Below, in pieces: positions 16,262 to 24,057 of a stretch of DNA of 64,000 nt. The position numbers and the translations under genes were made by a program. The DNA comes from Phenylobacterium sp. Root700 (lineage in GTDB: Bacteria; Pseudomonadota; Alphaproteobacteria; Caulobacterales; Caulobacteraceae). Where the stretch lies: assembly GCF_001429025.1 (NCBI RefSeq), contig NZ_LMHT01000034.1, positions 84,953 through 148,952 on the forward strand, read 5' to 3'. Numbering within the stretch: position 1 is the stretch's first letter; each line of letters opens with the position of its first letter. The notes under the pieces are model-generated. The model saw only the letters and a program-made list of their open reading frames with translations, did not search any database and was not told the DNA's origin.

Positions 16262-17668
16262 CTAGGCGCTCGCCAGCCGGCTCTTCACCCGGCCGTAGAG
16301 CAGGTAGACCACGACCCCGATCGTGTTCCAGATCAGGAAGTTGACGATGGTCGAAACCGGCAGGGTCGAGAACAGGTAGAGGCAGCCCAGCACCGCCATC
16401 GGCCCGACGAACCACCAGAGCGGCGTGCGGAACGGGCGCGCGAGGTTGGGCGAGCGGCGGCGCATCACCATCATGGCGACAGCCGTGGCGATGAAGGCCA
16501 GCAGGGTCCCGGCGTTGGCCAGGGCCGCGATCTCGTCCAGCGGCAGCAGGCCCGCGATCACCGAGGCGACGACGCCGGTGAGGATGACGACCGGAGCCGG
16601 GACCCCGCGCGCGCCGACCGCCGACAGCCGGCGCGGCAGCAGGCCGTCGCGCGCCATGGCGAAGAAGATCCGGCTCTGGCCGAACATGAAGACCATGATC
16701 ACGGTCGGCAGGGCCACGACCGCGGCGCCGGCGACGACGGCCGCCACCTGCGGATGGCCCAGGCTGCGCAGGATAAAGGCCAGCGGCTCGGGGCTGGCCG
16801 AGAACACCTTGAAGGGCGAGGCGCCGAGCGCGGCGGTGGCGACGATCATGTAGATGGCCGTGCAGACGAACATCGACCCGATGATGCCGATGGTCAGGTC
16901 CTTGCCGGGGTCCTTGGCCTCTTCCGCCGCCGTGGAGATGGCGTCGAAACCGTAGAAGGCGAAGAAGATGATGCCCGCCGCGGCGGCGACCCCACGCTTG
17001 ACCCCGTCCGGGCTGATCTGGGCCCCGAACCCGAAGGGCGCGAACGGATGGAAGTGCGCAGGATCAAAGCTCGGCAAGGTCAAGGCGACGAAGGCGGTCA
17101 GGGCGACCAGTTTCACCAGCACCAGGATGAAGTTGACCGTCGCGCTCTCGCGGGTGCCGACCAGCAGCATGCCGGTGACCACCAGGGTGATGAAGACGGC
17201 CGGCAGGTTGATGATCCCCTCGGCGTGCGGCCCAGCCAGCAACTGCGGCGGAATATGCCAGCCCGCCTGCTGCATCAGCCCGCCGGCGTAGCCCGACCAG
17301 CCGACCGCGACGGTGGAGCAGACCACGGTGTATTCCAGGATCAGGCTCCAACCGACCACCCAGGCGATCATCTCGCCCATGCCGACATAGGAATAGGCGT
17401 AGGCGCTGCCGGCCTGCGGCATCATCGTCGACATCTCGGCGTAGCAGAGCGCGGCGAAGGCGCAGACCGCGCCGGCCAGGGCGAAGGACAGGATCACGCC
17501 GGGTCCGGCCAGGCCCGCGGCCACGCCGGTCAGGGTGTAGATGCCCGTGCCGATGATCGCGCCGACGCCCAGCGCCATCAGATGCGGCCATCCGAGGGTT
17601 CGGATCAGCTGGTGATCGCCGTGGCTGGGCGGCGGCTCGACCGGCTTGCGGCGCGTCATGAAGCTCAT
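16262..17668 (-). CDS. Amino-acid permease of the APC superfamily
   Basis: The 468-residue protein begins MSFMTRRKPVEPPPSHGDHQLIRTLGWPHLM in its first part and then shows the APC helix 1 motif GVGAIIGTGIYTLTG. Further signatures are FAALCYAEMSTMMPQAGSAYAYSY and the GFDAISTAAEEAKDPGKDLTIGI block near residue 240, typical of cationic-amino-acid/CAT-type permeases. About twelve to fourteen helices follow. A much longer open frame runs upstream through the opposing DUF885 gene, but only this part is protein-like; GGGGGG just before the ATG at 17668 supports the start. Confidence 0.93.
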   Translation of the reverse strand: MSFMTRRKPVEPPPSHGDHQLIRTLGWPHLMALGVGAIIGTGIYTLTGVAAGLAGPGVILSFALAGAVCAFAALCYAEMSTMMPQAGSAYAYSYVGMGEMIAWVVGWSLILEYTVVCSTVAVGWSGYAGGLMQQAGWHIPPQLLAGPHAEGIINLPAVFITLVVTGMLLVGTRESATVNFILVLVKLVALTAFVALTLPSFDPAHFHPFAPFGFGAQISPDGVKRGVAAAAGIIFFAFYGFDAISTAAEEAKDPGKDLTIGIIGSMFVCTAIYMIVATAALGASPFKVFSASPEPLAFILRSLGHPQVAAVVAGAAVVALPTVIMVFMFGQSRIFFAMARDGLLPRRLSAVGARGVPAPVVILTGVVASVIAGLLPLDEIAALANAGTLLAFIATAVAMMVMRRRSPNLARPFRTPLWWFVGPMAVLGCLYLFSTLPVSTIVNFLIWNTIGVVVYLLYGRVKSRLASA

Positions 17669-17827
17669 GGGACCCCCCGGATGATTTTGCGGAACCATGG
17701 CGCGTCCCGCGCTGGACTGGAAGTGGAGTAATTCTTCGCAGACGCCCAGGTGAGGAGCTGAAAATGCCCTTGGCGCCCAAGTGATGGGGCGCCAGCTTGG
17801 CCGCGACCTCAGAAAGACGGACCGATC

Positions 17828-19576
17828 ATGCGGCTGGCGCCCCTCGCCCTCATCCTCGCCCTGGGCGCCACGCCCGCGCTGGCCGACGACGCGGCGGTGA
17901 ACCGGCTGGTGGCCGAGTACCAGGACTATCGCCTCGCCCAGGACCCGATCGAGGCCGGAAACCAGGGCGATCGCGCGGCCCTGTCGCGGCTGCCCGATCC
18001 GAGCCCCCAGGCCGACGCCGCCCGCGCCAAGTCGCTGACAGCCTTCCAAGGTCGGCTGGCCGCGATCAGCGCCGCCGAGCTGTCCGACGAGGCGCGGCTG
18101 AACCGCGAATTCCTGGCCTGGACCATCGATCGCCAGCTCCAGAGTCTGGCCTTCGACGAGGCGCGCATGCCGTTCAGTTCGGACGGCGGCTTTGACTGGA
18201 CGATGAGCTATCTCGCCGCCTCGATCCCCATGCGGACAACGGCCGAAGCGCAGGCCTGGATCGATCGCCTGAACGCCATGCCGGCCTATTACCGCGCCGA
18301 GATCGCCAACGCCCGGCGCGGGGCCAGGAACGGCTTCACCCAGCCGCGCTCCACCACCGAGCAGGTGCTGGCCCGCGCCAGGGTCCAGGCCGCCGCGCCG
18401 CTCGACACCGATCCGCTGCTGGCGCCGCTCGGTAGACTGCCCGCCGCGATCCCAGCGGCCGAGCGCGACGCGCTGCGAGGCCAGGCCCTCGCCGCGCTGG
18501 CCGGCCAGGTCCGGCCGGTCCAGGCGCAGTTCGTGACCTTCCTGGAGCGCGAATACCTGCCCGCCAGCCGCAAGAGCCTGGGCGCGCGGAGCCTGCCGGG
18601 CGGCGAGCGCTACTACGCCTGGCTGGTTCAGGACCACACGACCACCAAGCTGACGCCCGACCAGATCCATCAGAACGGCCTCAGCGAGGTCGCTCGCATC
18701 CGCCGCGAGATGGACGCGGTGATGGGCGAGACCGGGTTCAAGGGCGACTTCGCCGCCTTCCAGACCTTCCTGCGCACCGATCCGCAGTTCTACGCGACCT
18801 CGCGCGAGGACCTGCTGGAGAAGGCCTCGGAGATCGCCAAGCGGATCGACGACCAGCTGCCGGCCTGGTTCGCCACCCTGCCGCGCCTGACCTACGGCGT
18901 GCGGCCGGTGCCAGCCGACATCGAGGCCAACTACACCACCGGGCGCTATTTCAGCGGCAACCCCAAGCTGGGGATCGCCGGCGGCTACATGGTCAACACC
19001 TACAAGCTCGACCAGCGCGGGCTTTACGAACTGCCGGCCTTGACCCTGCACGAGGCGGTCCCGGGCCATCACCTGCAGATCGCGCTCAGCCAGGAGGCCG
19101 ACGGCGTGCCGCAGTTCCGCCGCGACGCCGACGTCACCGCCTTCATCGAAGGCTGGGGCCTCTACGCCGAGAAGCTCGGCGGCGAGATGGGCATCTATCG
19201 CAACGCCTATGAGCGGTTCGGGCGGTTGAGCTACGAGATGTGGCGCGCCTGCCGCCTGGTCGCCGACACCGGCCTGCACTGGAAGGGCTGGAGCCTGGAC
19301 CAGGCCCGCGCCTGCTTCACGCAAAACACCGCGCTGTCGCCGCTGAACATCGAGATCGAACTGGCCCGCTACGTCTCATGGCCGGGCCAGGCCCTGGCCT
19401 ACAAGACCGGCGAGATGCGGATCGTGGCGCTGCGGGAGAAGGCCAAGACCGAGTTGGGCGAGCGGTTCGACATCCGCCGCTTCCACGACGCCATGCTGCT
19501 AGAGGGCCCGATGCCGCTGGACATGCTGGAGCGCCGCATCGACGCCTGGATCGCCGCGGAGAAGGCCCGCACCTGA
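17828..19576 (+). CDS. DUF885 family secreted hydrolase
   Basis: The 582-residue protein has a signal peptide (MRLAPLALILALGATPALA, cleavage likely after ALA near residue 19). The family motif LHEAVPGHHLQIALSQE near residue 410, with its HExxxGHH histidines and glutamate, is the likely zinc site; DUF885 proteins are predicted metallopeptidase-like hydrolases. Further family blocks are GGYMVNTY near 389, FIEGWGLYAEKLGGEMG near 438 and YVSWPGQALAYKTGE near 515. It diverges from the permease gene across a 159-base gap. Confidence 0.9.
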   Translation: MRLAPLALILALGATPALADDAAVNRLVAEYQDYRLAQDPIEAGNQGDRAALSRLPDPSPQADAARAKSLTAFQGRLAAISAAELSDEARLNREFLAWTIDRQLQSLAFDEARMPFSSDGGFDWTMSYLAASIPMRTTAEAQAWIDRLNAMPAYYRAEIANARRGARNGFTQPRSTTEQVLARARVQAAAPLDTDPLLAPLGRLPAAIPAAERDALRGQALAALAGQVRPVQAQFVTFLEREYLPASRKSLGARSLPGGERYYAWLVQDHTTTKLTPDQIHQNGLSEVARIRREMDAVMGETGFKGDFAAFQTFLRTDPQFYATSREDLLEKASEIAKRIDDQLPAWFATLPRLTYGVRPVPADIEANYTTGRYFSGNPKLGIAGGYMVNTYKLDQRGLYELPALTLHEAVPGHHLQIALSQEADGVPQFRRDADVTAFIEGWGLYAEKLGGEMGIYRNAYERFGRLSYEMWRACRLVADTGLHWKGWSLDQARACFTQNTALSPLNIEIELARYVSWPGQALAYKTGEMRIVALREKAKTELGERFDIRRFHDAMLLEGPMPLDMLERRIDAWIAAEKART

Positions 19577-19579
19577 AAG

Positions 19580-19697
19580 GTAGATGCCCCCCTCTGGGGG
19601 AGCTGTCAGCAAAGCTGACTGAGGGGGACTTTAACTGCCGCCGCAAGCCCCCTCCGTCGCGCTCCGCGCGCCACCTCCCCCAGCGGGGGAGGATCTA
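19580..19697. repeat. Dispersed palindromic intergenic repeat, copy 4
   Basis: Arms CCCCCCTCTGGGGGAGCTGTCAG, GCTGACTGAGGGGGACTT, CCCCTCCGTCGCGC...GCGCGCCACC and CTCCCCCAGCGGGGGAG follow each other in the same order as in copy 1. It fills the gap between the convergent DUF885 and TetR genes. Confidence 0.8.
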
Positions 19698-19703
19698 AAG
19701 GGC

Positions 19704-20339
19704 CTAGTCCGGCCAGAGTTCCTGGACGTCGCCCTTGCGGTTCAACACCCGGACGGCGCGCTTGACCACGGTCAGCAGACGCTCCTTGCGGGCCTGCTCC
19801 TCGAAGGTCATGGCGCCGCGCGCCAGCCCCTCAAGCAGGAAACGGCCGAGATCGCGGCTGGTCTGGAAGCGGGGGTCCTCGCCGGCCTGGGCGAGCGCTA
19901 GGAAGCGGTCGCCAACCTGATTGCGGTCAAAGGCGCTCTGGGCGTTGGCCAGCCGGTTGCGCAGCATGGCGTCGGTGCGGGCGGCGGCCTCCAGCTCGGC
20001 GAAGGCGATGAACGGGATTTCGTGCAGCAGAGCCCAATAGGCGTCGATCGCCTGCTCGGACGCGTCGACGCCAGGCGCCACCGGACCGGAGGCGGCCTGC
20101 TCGAACAGGCGTGCGCGCTCGACCTCGATATGGGTCACGGCGGCCTCAACCAACTCCTCGCGGCTGGAGAAGTGATAGAGCATGGCGCCGCGCGTCAGGT
20201 TCGCGGCGTCCGCGATCATGGCGTTGGTGGCGGCGTGATAGCCGACCTCGGCGAACAGCCGCATGGCGGCGTCGAGAATTCGCGCACGGGTGCGCCGAGA
20301 CTTCGGCGTCTCCTTGGCGGGATAGGTTCGGGCGTCCAT
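19704..20339 (-). CDS. TetR/AcrR family transcriptional regulator
   Basis: The 211-residue protein has the N-terminal helix-turn-helix of TetR regulators at about residues 18-64 (RARILDAAMRLFAEVGYHAAT, then IADAANLTRGAMLYHFSSREELVEAA). The C-terminal ligand domain shows nothing specific. It diverges from the plcP-like gene, so it might control that unit or itself; no clear palindrome distinct from the Pho-box candidate is visible between them. Confidence 0.9.
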   Translation of the reverse strand: MDARTYPAKETPKSRRTRARILDAAMRLFAEVGYHAATNAMIADAANLTRGAMLYHFSSREELVEAAVTHIEVERARLFEQAASGPVAPGVDASEQAIDAYWALLHEIPFIAFAELEAAARTDAMLRNRLANAQSAFDRNQVGDRFLALAQAGEDPRFQTSRDLGRFLLEGLARGAMTFEEQARKERLLTVVKRAVRVLNRKGDVQELWPD

Positions 20340-20425
20340 TGGACCTTGTTTTCAGGAGACCTGGGGAGGGTCGGCCTGTCCAAACCCTTAAGTCAAAAGG
20401 TGGGGCGACAAAAGGGCTGCATGCG

Positions 20426-20443
20426 CTTTCATGAGAATGACAT
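20426..20443 (+). promoter_or_regulatory. Candidate Pho box upstream of the plcP-like gene
   Basis: CTTTCATGAGAATGACAT matches the bipartite PhoB consensus CTGTCAT-N4-CTGTCAT at 11 of 14 positions with the canonical four-base spacer. It lies 49 bases before the ATG at 20493, a usual distance for an activator site over the -35 region. Membrane-lipid remodelling genes of this type are PhoB-controlled in several alphaproteobacteria. Confidence 0.6.
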
Positions 20444-20492
20444 GCAAACAGCCTAACCGATGAGCAGTTCTCCGCAGCCGAGGGGGCACGGA

Positions 20493-21332
20493 ATGACTGA
20501 TCTGAACGTTCGCAAGTACCGGACGGTGTTCATCTCCGACGTGCATCTGGGCACGAAGGGATGTCAGGCGGAGCTGCTGCTGGATTTCATCCGGCATATT
20601 GAGTGCGATACGCTGTATTTGGTCGGCGACATCGTCGACGGGTGGAAGCTGCGCTCGGGCTGGCATTGGCCTCAGGCCCACAACGACGTGGTGCAGAAGA
20701 TCCTGCGCATGGCCCGCAAGGGCGTGCGGGTCGTCTATGTGCCCGGCAATCACGACGACCGGATCCGCGACTTCATCGGCGTCCACTTCGGCGGCGTGGT
20801 GGTGGCGCGCGACGCCATCCACGAGACCGCCGACGGCCGCCGCTTCCTGGTCCTGCACGGCGACGAGTTCGACGGGGTGGTGCAGCACGCCAAGTGGCTG
20901 GCCTTCGTCGGCGACTACGCCTACCGGGCGCTGATCGCCGCCAACACCTTGTTCAATCGCGTTCGCCGGCGGATGGGCTTCGGCTACTGGAGCCTCTCGG
21001 CCTTCATGAAGACCCGGGTGAAGAACGCCCTGCAGTTCGTCGAGAACTTCGAGGCCGCGGTCGCCGACGAGGCCCGCCGGCGCGGCGTGGACGGGGTGAT
21101 CTGCGGACATATCCACAAGGCTGAGATGCGCGACATCGACGGCATCGCCTATATCAACGATGGTGACTGGGTGGAGAGCTGCTCGGCCCTGGTCGAGCAC
21201 GACGACGGCCGGCTGGAGATCCTGGAGTGGGCCAAGCTGCGGTCCTGGTCGGCCATCGACCGGACGATCGGCGCGCCCGAACCGCTGCTGGAGCTGCCGA
21301 TCGACGTGGTGGCCCGGCCGGTCGCGGCCTGA
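20493..21332 (+). CDS. Metallophosphoesterase, PlcP-like phospholipase C (COG2908, LpxH-like)
   Basis: The 279-residue protein has calcineurin-like phosphoesterase motifs: FISDVHLGTK (DxH), LVGDIVDGW (GDxxD), VPGNHDD (GNHD), VLHGDEFD and ICGHIHKAEMR (GHxH). This family is often named UDP-2,3-diacylglucosamine hydrolase, but the alphaproteobacterial members next to a GT4 glycosyltransferase act as PlcP, which removes the phospho-headgroup of phospholipids when phosphate is scarce. An earlier ATG at 20460 is possible, but GGGGG before 20493 and the Pho-box position favour the later one. Distinguishing LpxH from PlcP rests on context. Confidence 0.85.
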   Translation: MTDLNVRKYRTVFISDVHLGTKGCQAELLLDFIRHIECDTLYLVGDIVDGWKLRSGWHWPQAHNDVVQKILRMARKGVRVVYVPGNHDDRIRDFIGVHFGGVVVARDAIHETADGRRFLVLHGDEFDGVVQHAKWLAFVGDYAYRALIAANTLFNRVRRRMGFGYWSLSAFMKTRVKNALQFVENFEAAVADEARRRGVDGVICGHIHKAEMRDIDGIAYINDGDWVESCSALVEHDDGRLEILEWAKLRSWSAIDRTIGAPEPLLELPIDVVARPVAA

Positions 21333-21353
21333 GCGCCTCCGGATCGATCTCAT

Positions 21354-21390
21354 TGACAGTCGAACTGATTTGCTGACAGCTCCACTGTCA
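21354..21390 (+). promoter_or_regulatory. Palindromic operator candidate at the start of the TetR-glycosyltransferase gene
   Basis: TGACAG (21374-21379) and CTGTCA (21385-21390) form a perfect inverted repeat with a five-base spacer that touches the start codon. A further TGACAG at 21354-21359 forms part of TTGACA, a good -35 hexamer. A 17-bp palindrome over the promoter or start is typical for autoregulated TetR genes. The CTGTCA core is also the Pho-box core, but the spacing between copies does not fit the 11-bp PhoB repeat. Confidence 0.6.
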
Positions 21391-22790
21391 TGATCCCACC
21401 GACACGCTACACCTCGAGCCTGCGGGACCGCCAGAAGCAGGCGACCCAGGACCAGATCATGCATGCGGTGGCCCGCAAGCTGGAATCCGGACCGCTGGAG
21501 GATCTCAGCTTCGCCGAGATCGCCGCCGAGGCCGAGGTCGGCGAGCGCACCGTCTATCGCCACTTCCCAACCAAGGAAGCCTTGCTGGGCGCCTTCTGGG
21601 CCTGGCTGCAGGCCCAGGCCCTCAGCCCCGCCCGCCCGGCCAGCCGCATCCGCGACGCCATCACCGCCCCGCGCGAGAACGGCCATCGGCCGATGCGCAT
21701 CCTGCTGGTCACCGACGCCTGGGAGCCGCAGGTCAACGGCGTGGTCCGCACCCTGACCCGCGTGGTCGCCGAGCTGCGGGAACTGGGTCATTCGGTCGAG
21801 GTGATCAGCCCCGATCAGTTCAAGACCTTCCCCCTACCGACATACCCGGAAATCAAAGTGGCGCTCGCCGCCCACGAACCGGTGCAGGAACGCTTCAAGG
21901 CCTTCGAGCCCGAAGCCATCCACATCGCCACCGAGGGACCGCTGGGTCTGGCGGCCCGGCGCATCTGCGTGGAGTGGAAGCTGCCCTTCACCACCAGCTA
22001 TCACACGCGCTTCCCGGAATACGTCTCGGCCCGACTGCCTTTGCCGCTAGCCGCCGGCTACGCCTACATGAAGTGGTTCCACAAGCCGTCGGGCCGAATG
22101 ATGGTCACCACGCCGACCATGCGCACCGAGCTGGAACACCACGGCTTTGGCAACATCTCGGTCTGGTCGCGCGGCGTCGACACCGTGATGTTCCACCCCA
22201 AGCGCGACGACGAACCGGACATCTTCGAGGGCCTGGCCCGGCCGATCTTCCTGTCGGTCGGCCGGGTGGCGGTGGAGAAGAACATCGAGGCGTTCCTGGG
22301 CCTCGACCTGCCCGGCACCAAGGTCGTGGTCGGGGACGGTCCGCAGCGAGACGAGCTGAAGGAGCGCTATCCGAATGTGGTCTTCACCGGCGCTAAGTTC
22401 GGCGACGACCTGGCCGCGCACTTCTCCTGCGCCGACGTCTTCGTCTTCCCCTCGCTCACCGACACCTTCGGCCTGGTGATCCTGGAGGCTATGGCCGCGG
22501 GGATCCCGGTGGCCGCCTATCCCGCCCCCGGCCCTATCGACATCCTGCCGGGCTCCGGCGCCGGGGTCCTGGCCCACAGCGCCACCGAGGGCCTGCGCGA
22601 GGCCTGCCTGGAGTGCCTGAAGCTGGACCGCAAGGTCGTGCGCGCCTTCGCCGAGGGTTTCTCCTGGCGCGCCTGCGCCGAGGACTTCGTGAAAAACCTC
22701 CAGCCCTATCCGGAGCCGGAGAAGACCCGCTTCTGGCGTAAGCTGCGCCGGCTGGCCCGGGTGCGGCGACGCAGGCCGGAGGCGGCCTGA
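21390..22790 (+). CDS. GT4 lipid glycosyltransferase with an N-terminal TetR-type DNA-binding segment
   Basis: The 466-residue frame has two unlike parts. Residues about 14-75 are a TetR helix-turn-helix (DLSFAEIAAEAEVGERTVYRHFPTKEALLGAFW spans its core), without the usual ligand domain. From residue 102 it is a complete GT4 glycosyltransferase: MRILLVTDAWEPQVNGVVRT, TSYHTRFPEYVSARL, RGVDTVMFHP, SVGRVAVEKNIEAFL and the nucleotide-sugar motif FPSLTDTFGLVILEAMAAG. GT4 genes beside plcP (Agt type) make phosphorus-free glycolipids from diacylglycerol. The enzyme alone could start at 21693 (ATG), where no clear ribosome site is seen. I infer a fusion or an in-frame regulator remnant. Confidence 0.85.
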   Translation: MIPPTRYTSSLRDRQKQATQDQIMHAVARKLESGPLEDLSFAEIAAEAEVGERTVYRHFPTKEALLGAFWAWLQAQALSPARPASRIRDAITAPRENGHRPMRILLVTDAWEPQVNGVVRTLTRVVAELRELGHSVEVISPDQFKTFPLPTYPEIKVALAAHEPVQERFKAFEPEAIHIATEGPLGLAARRICVEWKLPFTTSYHTRFPEYVSARLPLPLAAGYAYMKWFHKPSGRMMVTTPTMRTELEHHGFGNISVWSRGVDTVMFHPKRDDEPDIFEGLARPIFLSVGRVAVEKNIEAFLGLDLPGTKVVVGDGPQRDELKERYPNVVFTGAKFGDDLAAHFSCADVFVFPSLTDTFGLVILEAMAAGIPVAAYPAPGPIDILPGSGAGVLAHSATEGLREACLECLKLDRKVVRAFAEGFSWRACAEDFVKNLQPYPEPEKTRFWRKLRRLARVRRRRPEAA

Positions 22791-22830
22791 CCAACGGCGC
22801 TTCGGCGCCTGGACACGGCGGAGGACGATG

Positions 22831-24057
22831 ATGTCCGCAGGCGCTCTACGCGTTGAATTTCCCGGCCACTCCGGCGCGACCCTGGCCGCGCGGCTAGATC
22901 TGCCAAACGGGCCGGTGCGGGCCTTCGCCCTGTTCGCCCACTGTTTCACCTGTTCCAAGGACCTGATGGCGGCGCGGCGCATCGCCGCCGACCTGGCGCG
23001 CGAGGGGGTCGCCGTCCTGCGCTTCGACTTCACCGGCCTGGGATCGAGCGAGGGGGAGTTCGCCTCGACGAACTTCACCTCCAATGTCGCCGACCTGATC
23101 GCCGCCGCCGACTATCTGCGGGGCCACTATCAGGCGCCCAGCGTGCTGATCGGCCATTCGCTGGGCGGCGCGGCGGTGCTGGCCGTCGCCAAGGACATCG
23201 CCGAGGTCCGCGCGGTGGTGACCATCGGCGCGCCGTTCGACCCCAGCCACGTCCTGCACAACCTCGGCTCCAGCCTGCAGGAGATCGAGGAGAAGGGACA
23301 GGCCCAGGTCGTGCTCGGGCTCAAGACCTTCACGATCCGGCGCCAGTTCGTCGAGGATGTCCGCCGCCGTTCGCTGCGCGAGGCGGTGGCGAGCATGAAG
23401 AAGCCGCTGCTGATCCTGCATTCGCCGCTCGACCAGCTAGTGGGCGTCGACAACGCCACCCGGATCTTCCTGGCCGCCAAGCATCCGAAGAGCTTCGTCT
23501 CGCTCGACCACGCCGACCACTTCCTGAGCGATCCCAAGGATGCCGCCTTCGCCGCCCAGGTCATCGCCGGATGGCTGCCGCGCTACCTGACGGCCGACGC
23601 GCCGCAGGGCGAAGAGCCGGTCGAGCATGTGCGGGTGATGGAGACCGGGGTCGGCCGGTTCCAGAACATGGTCCAGGCCGGCCGCCACCGGCTGTTCGCC
23701 GACGAACCCGAAAGCGTCGGCGGCTCGGACACCGGCCCCTCGCCCTACGACTTCCTGTCGATCGCGCTGGGGGCCTGCACCTCGATGACCCTGCGGCTCT
23801 ACGCCGAGCGCAAGCAGCTGGACCTGGGCCGCATCCAGGTCGAGGTCTCGCACAAGAAGCTGCACGTGCAGGACGGCGCCGCGGGCGGCGAGGACGGCAA
23901 AATCGACTGCTTCAACCGGGTGATCTCGGTGGACGCGGACATGCCGCAGGAGATGCGCGCCAAGCTTGTCGAGATCGCCGGCAAGTGCCCGGTGCACCGC
24001 ACGCTGGAAGCCCGCTCAAAGGTCGAGACGCAGGTCCGGTCGTTCGACCCGGCCTAG
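22831..24057 (+). CDS. Bifunctional alpha/beta hydrolase - OsmC family protein
   Basis: The 408-residue protein joins an N-terminal alpha/beta hydrolase (about residues 1-250) to a C-terminal OsmC domain (about 265-408). The hydrolase part shows HCFTCSKD, RFDFTGLGSSEG and the nucleophile elbow GHSLGG, with LDHADHFL supplying the histidine. The OsmC part keeps both redox cysteines (LGACTSMTLRLYAERK and AGKCPVHRTLE) of peroxide-reducing OsmC/Ohr proteins. Two ATGs stand together; the second is better spaced from GGAGG. Its stop overlaps the stop of the opposing acr3 gene. Confidence 0.92.
   Translation: MSAGALRVEFPGHSGATLAARLDLPNGPVRAFALFAHCFTCSKDLMAARRIAADLAREGVAVLRFDFTGLGSSEGEFASTNFTSNVADLIAAADYLRGHYQAPSVLIGHSLGGAAVLAVAKDIAEVRAVVTIGAPFDPSHVLHNLGSSLQEIEEKGQAQVVLGLKTFTIRRQFVEDVRRRSLREAVASMKKPLLILHSPLDQLVGVDNATRIFLAAKHPKSFVSLDHADHFLSDPKDAAFAAQVIAGWLPRYLTADAPQGEEPVEHVRVMETGVGRFQNMVQAGRHRLFADEPESVGGSDTGPSPYDFLSIALGACTSMTLRLYAERKQLDLGRIQVEVSHKKLHVQDGAAGGEDGKIDCFNRVISVDADMPQEMRAKLVEIAGKCPVHRTLEARSKVETQVRSFDPA

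Noticed and set aside
16262-19324. A 1020-codon minus-strand open frame through the permease and on beyond it
   Set aside because: Only 16262-17668 is protein-like (APC permease). The rest is antisense to the DUF885 hydrolase and is open merely because of high GC content.
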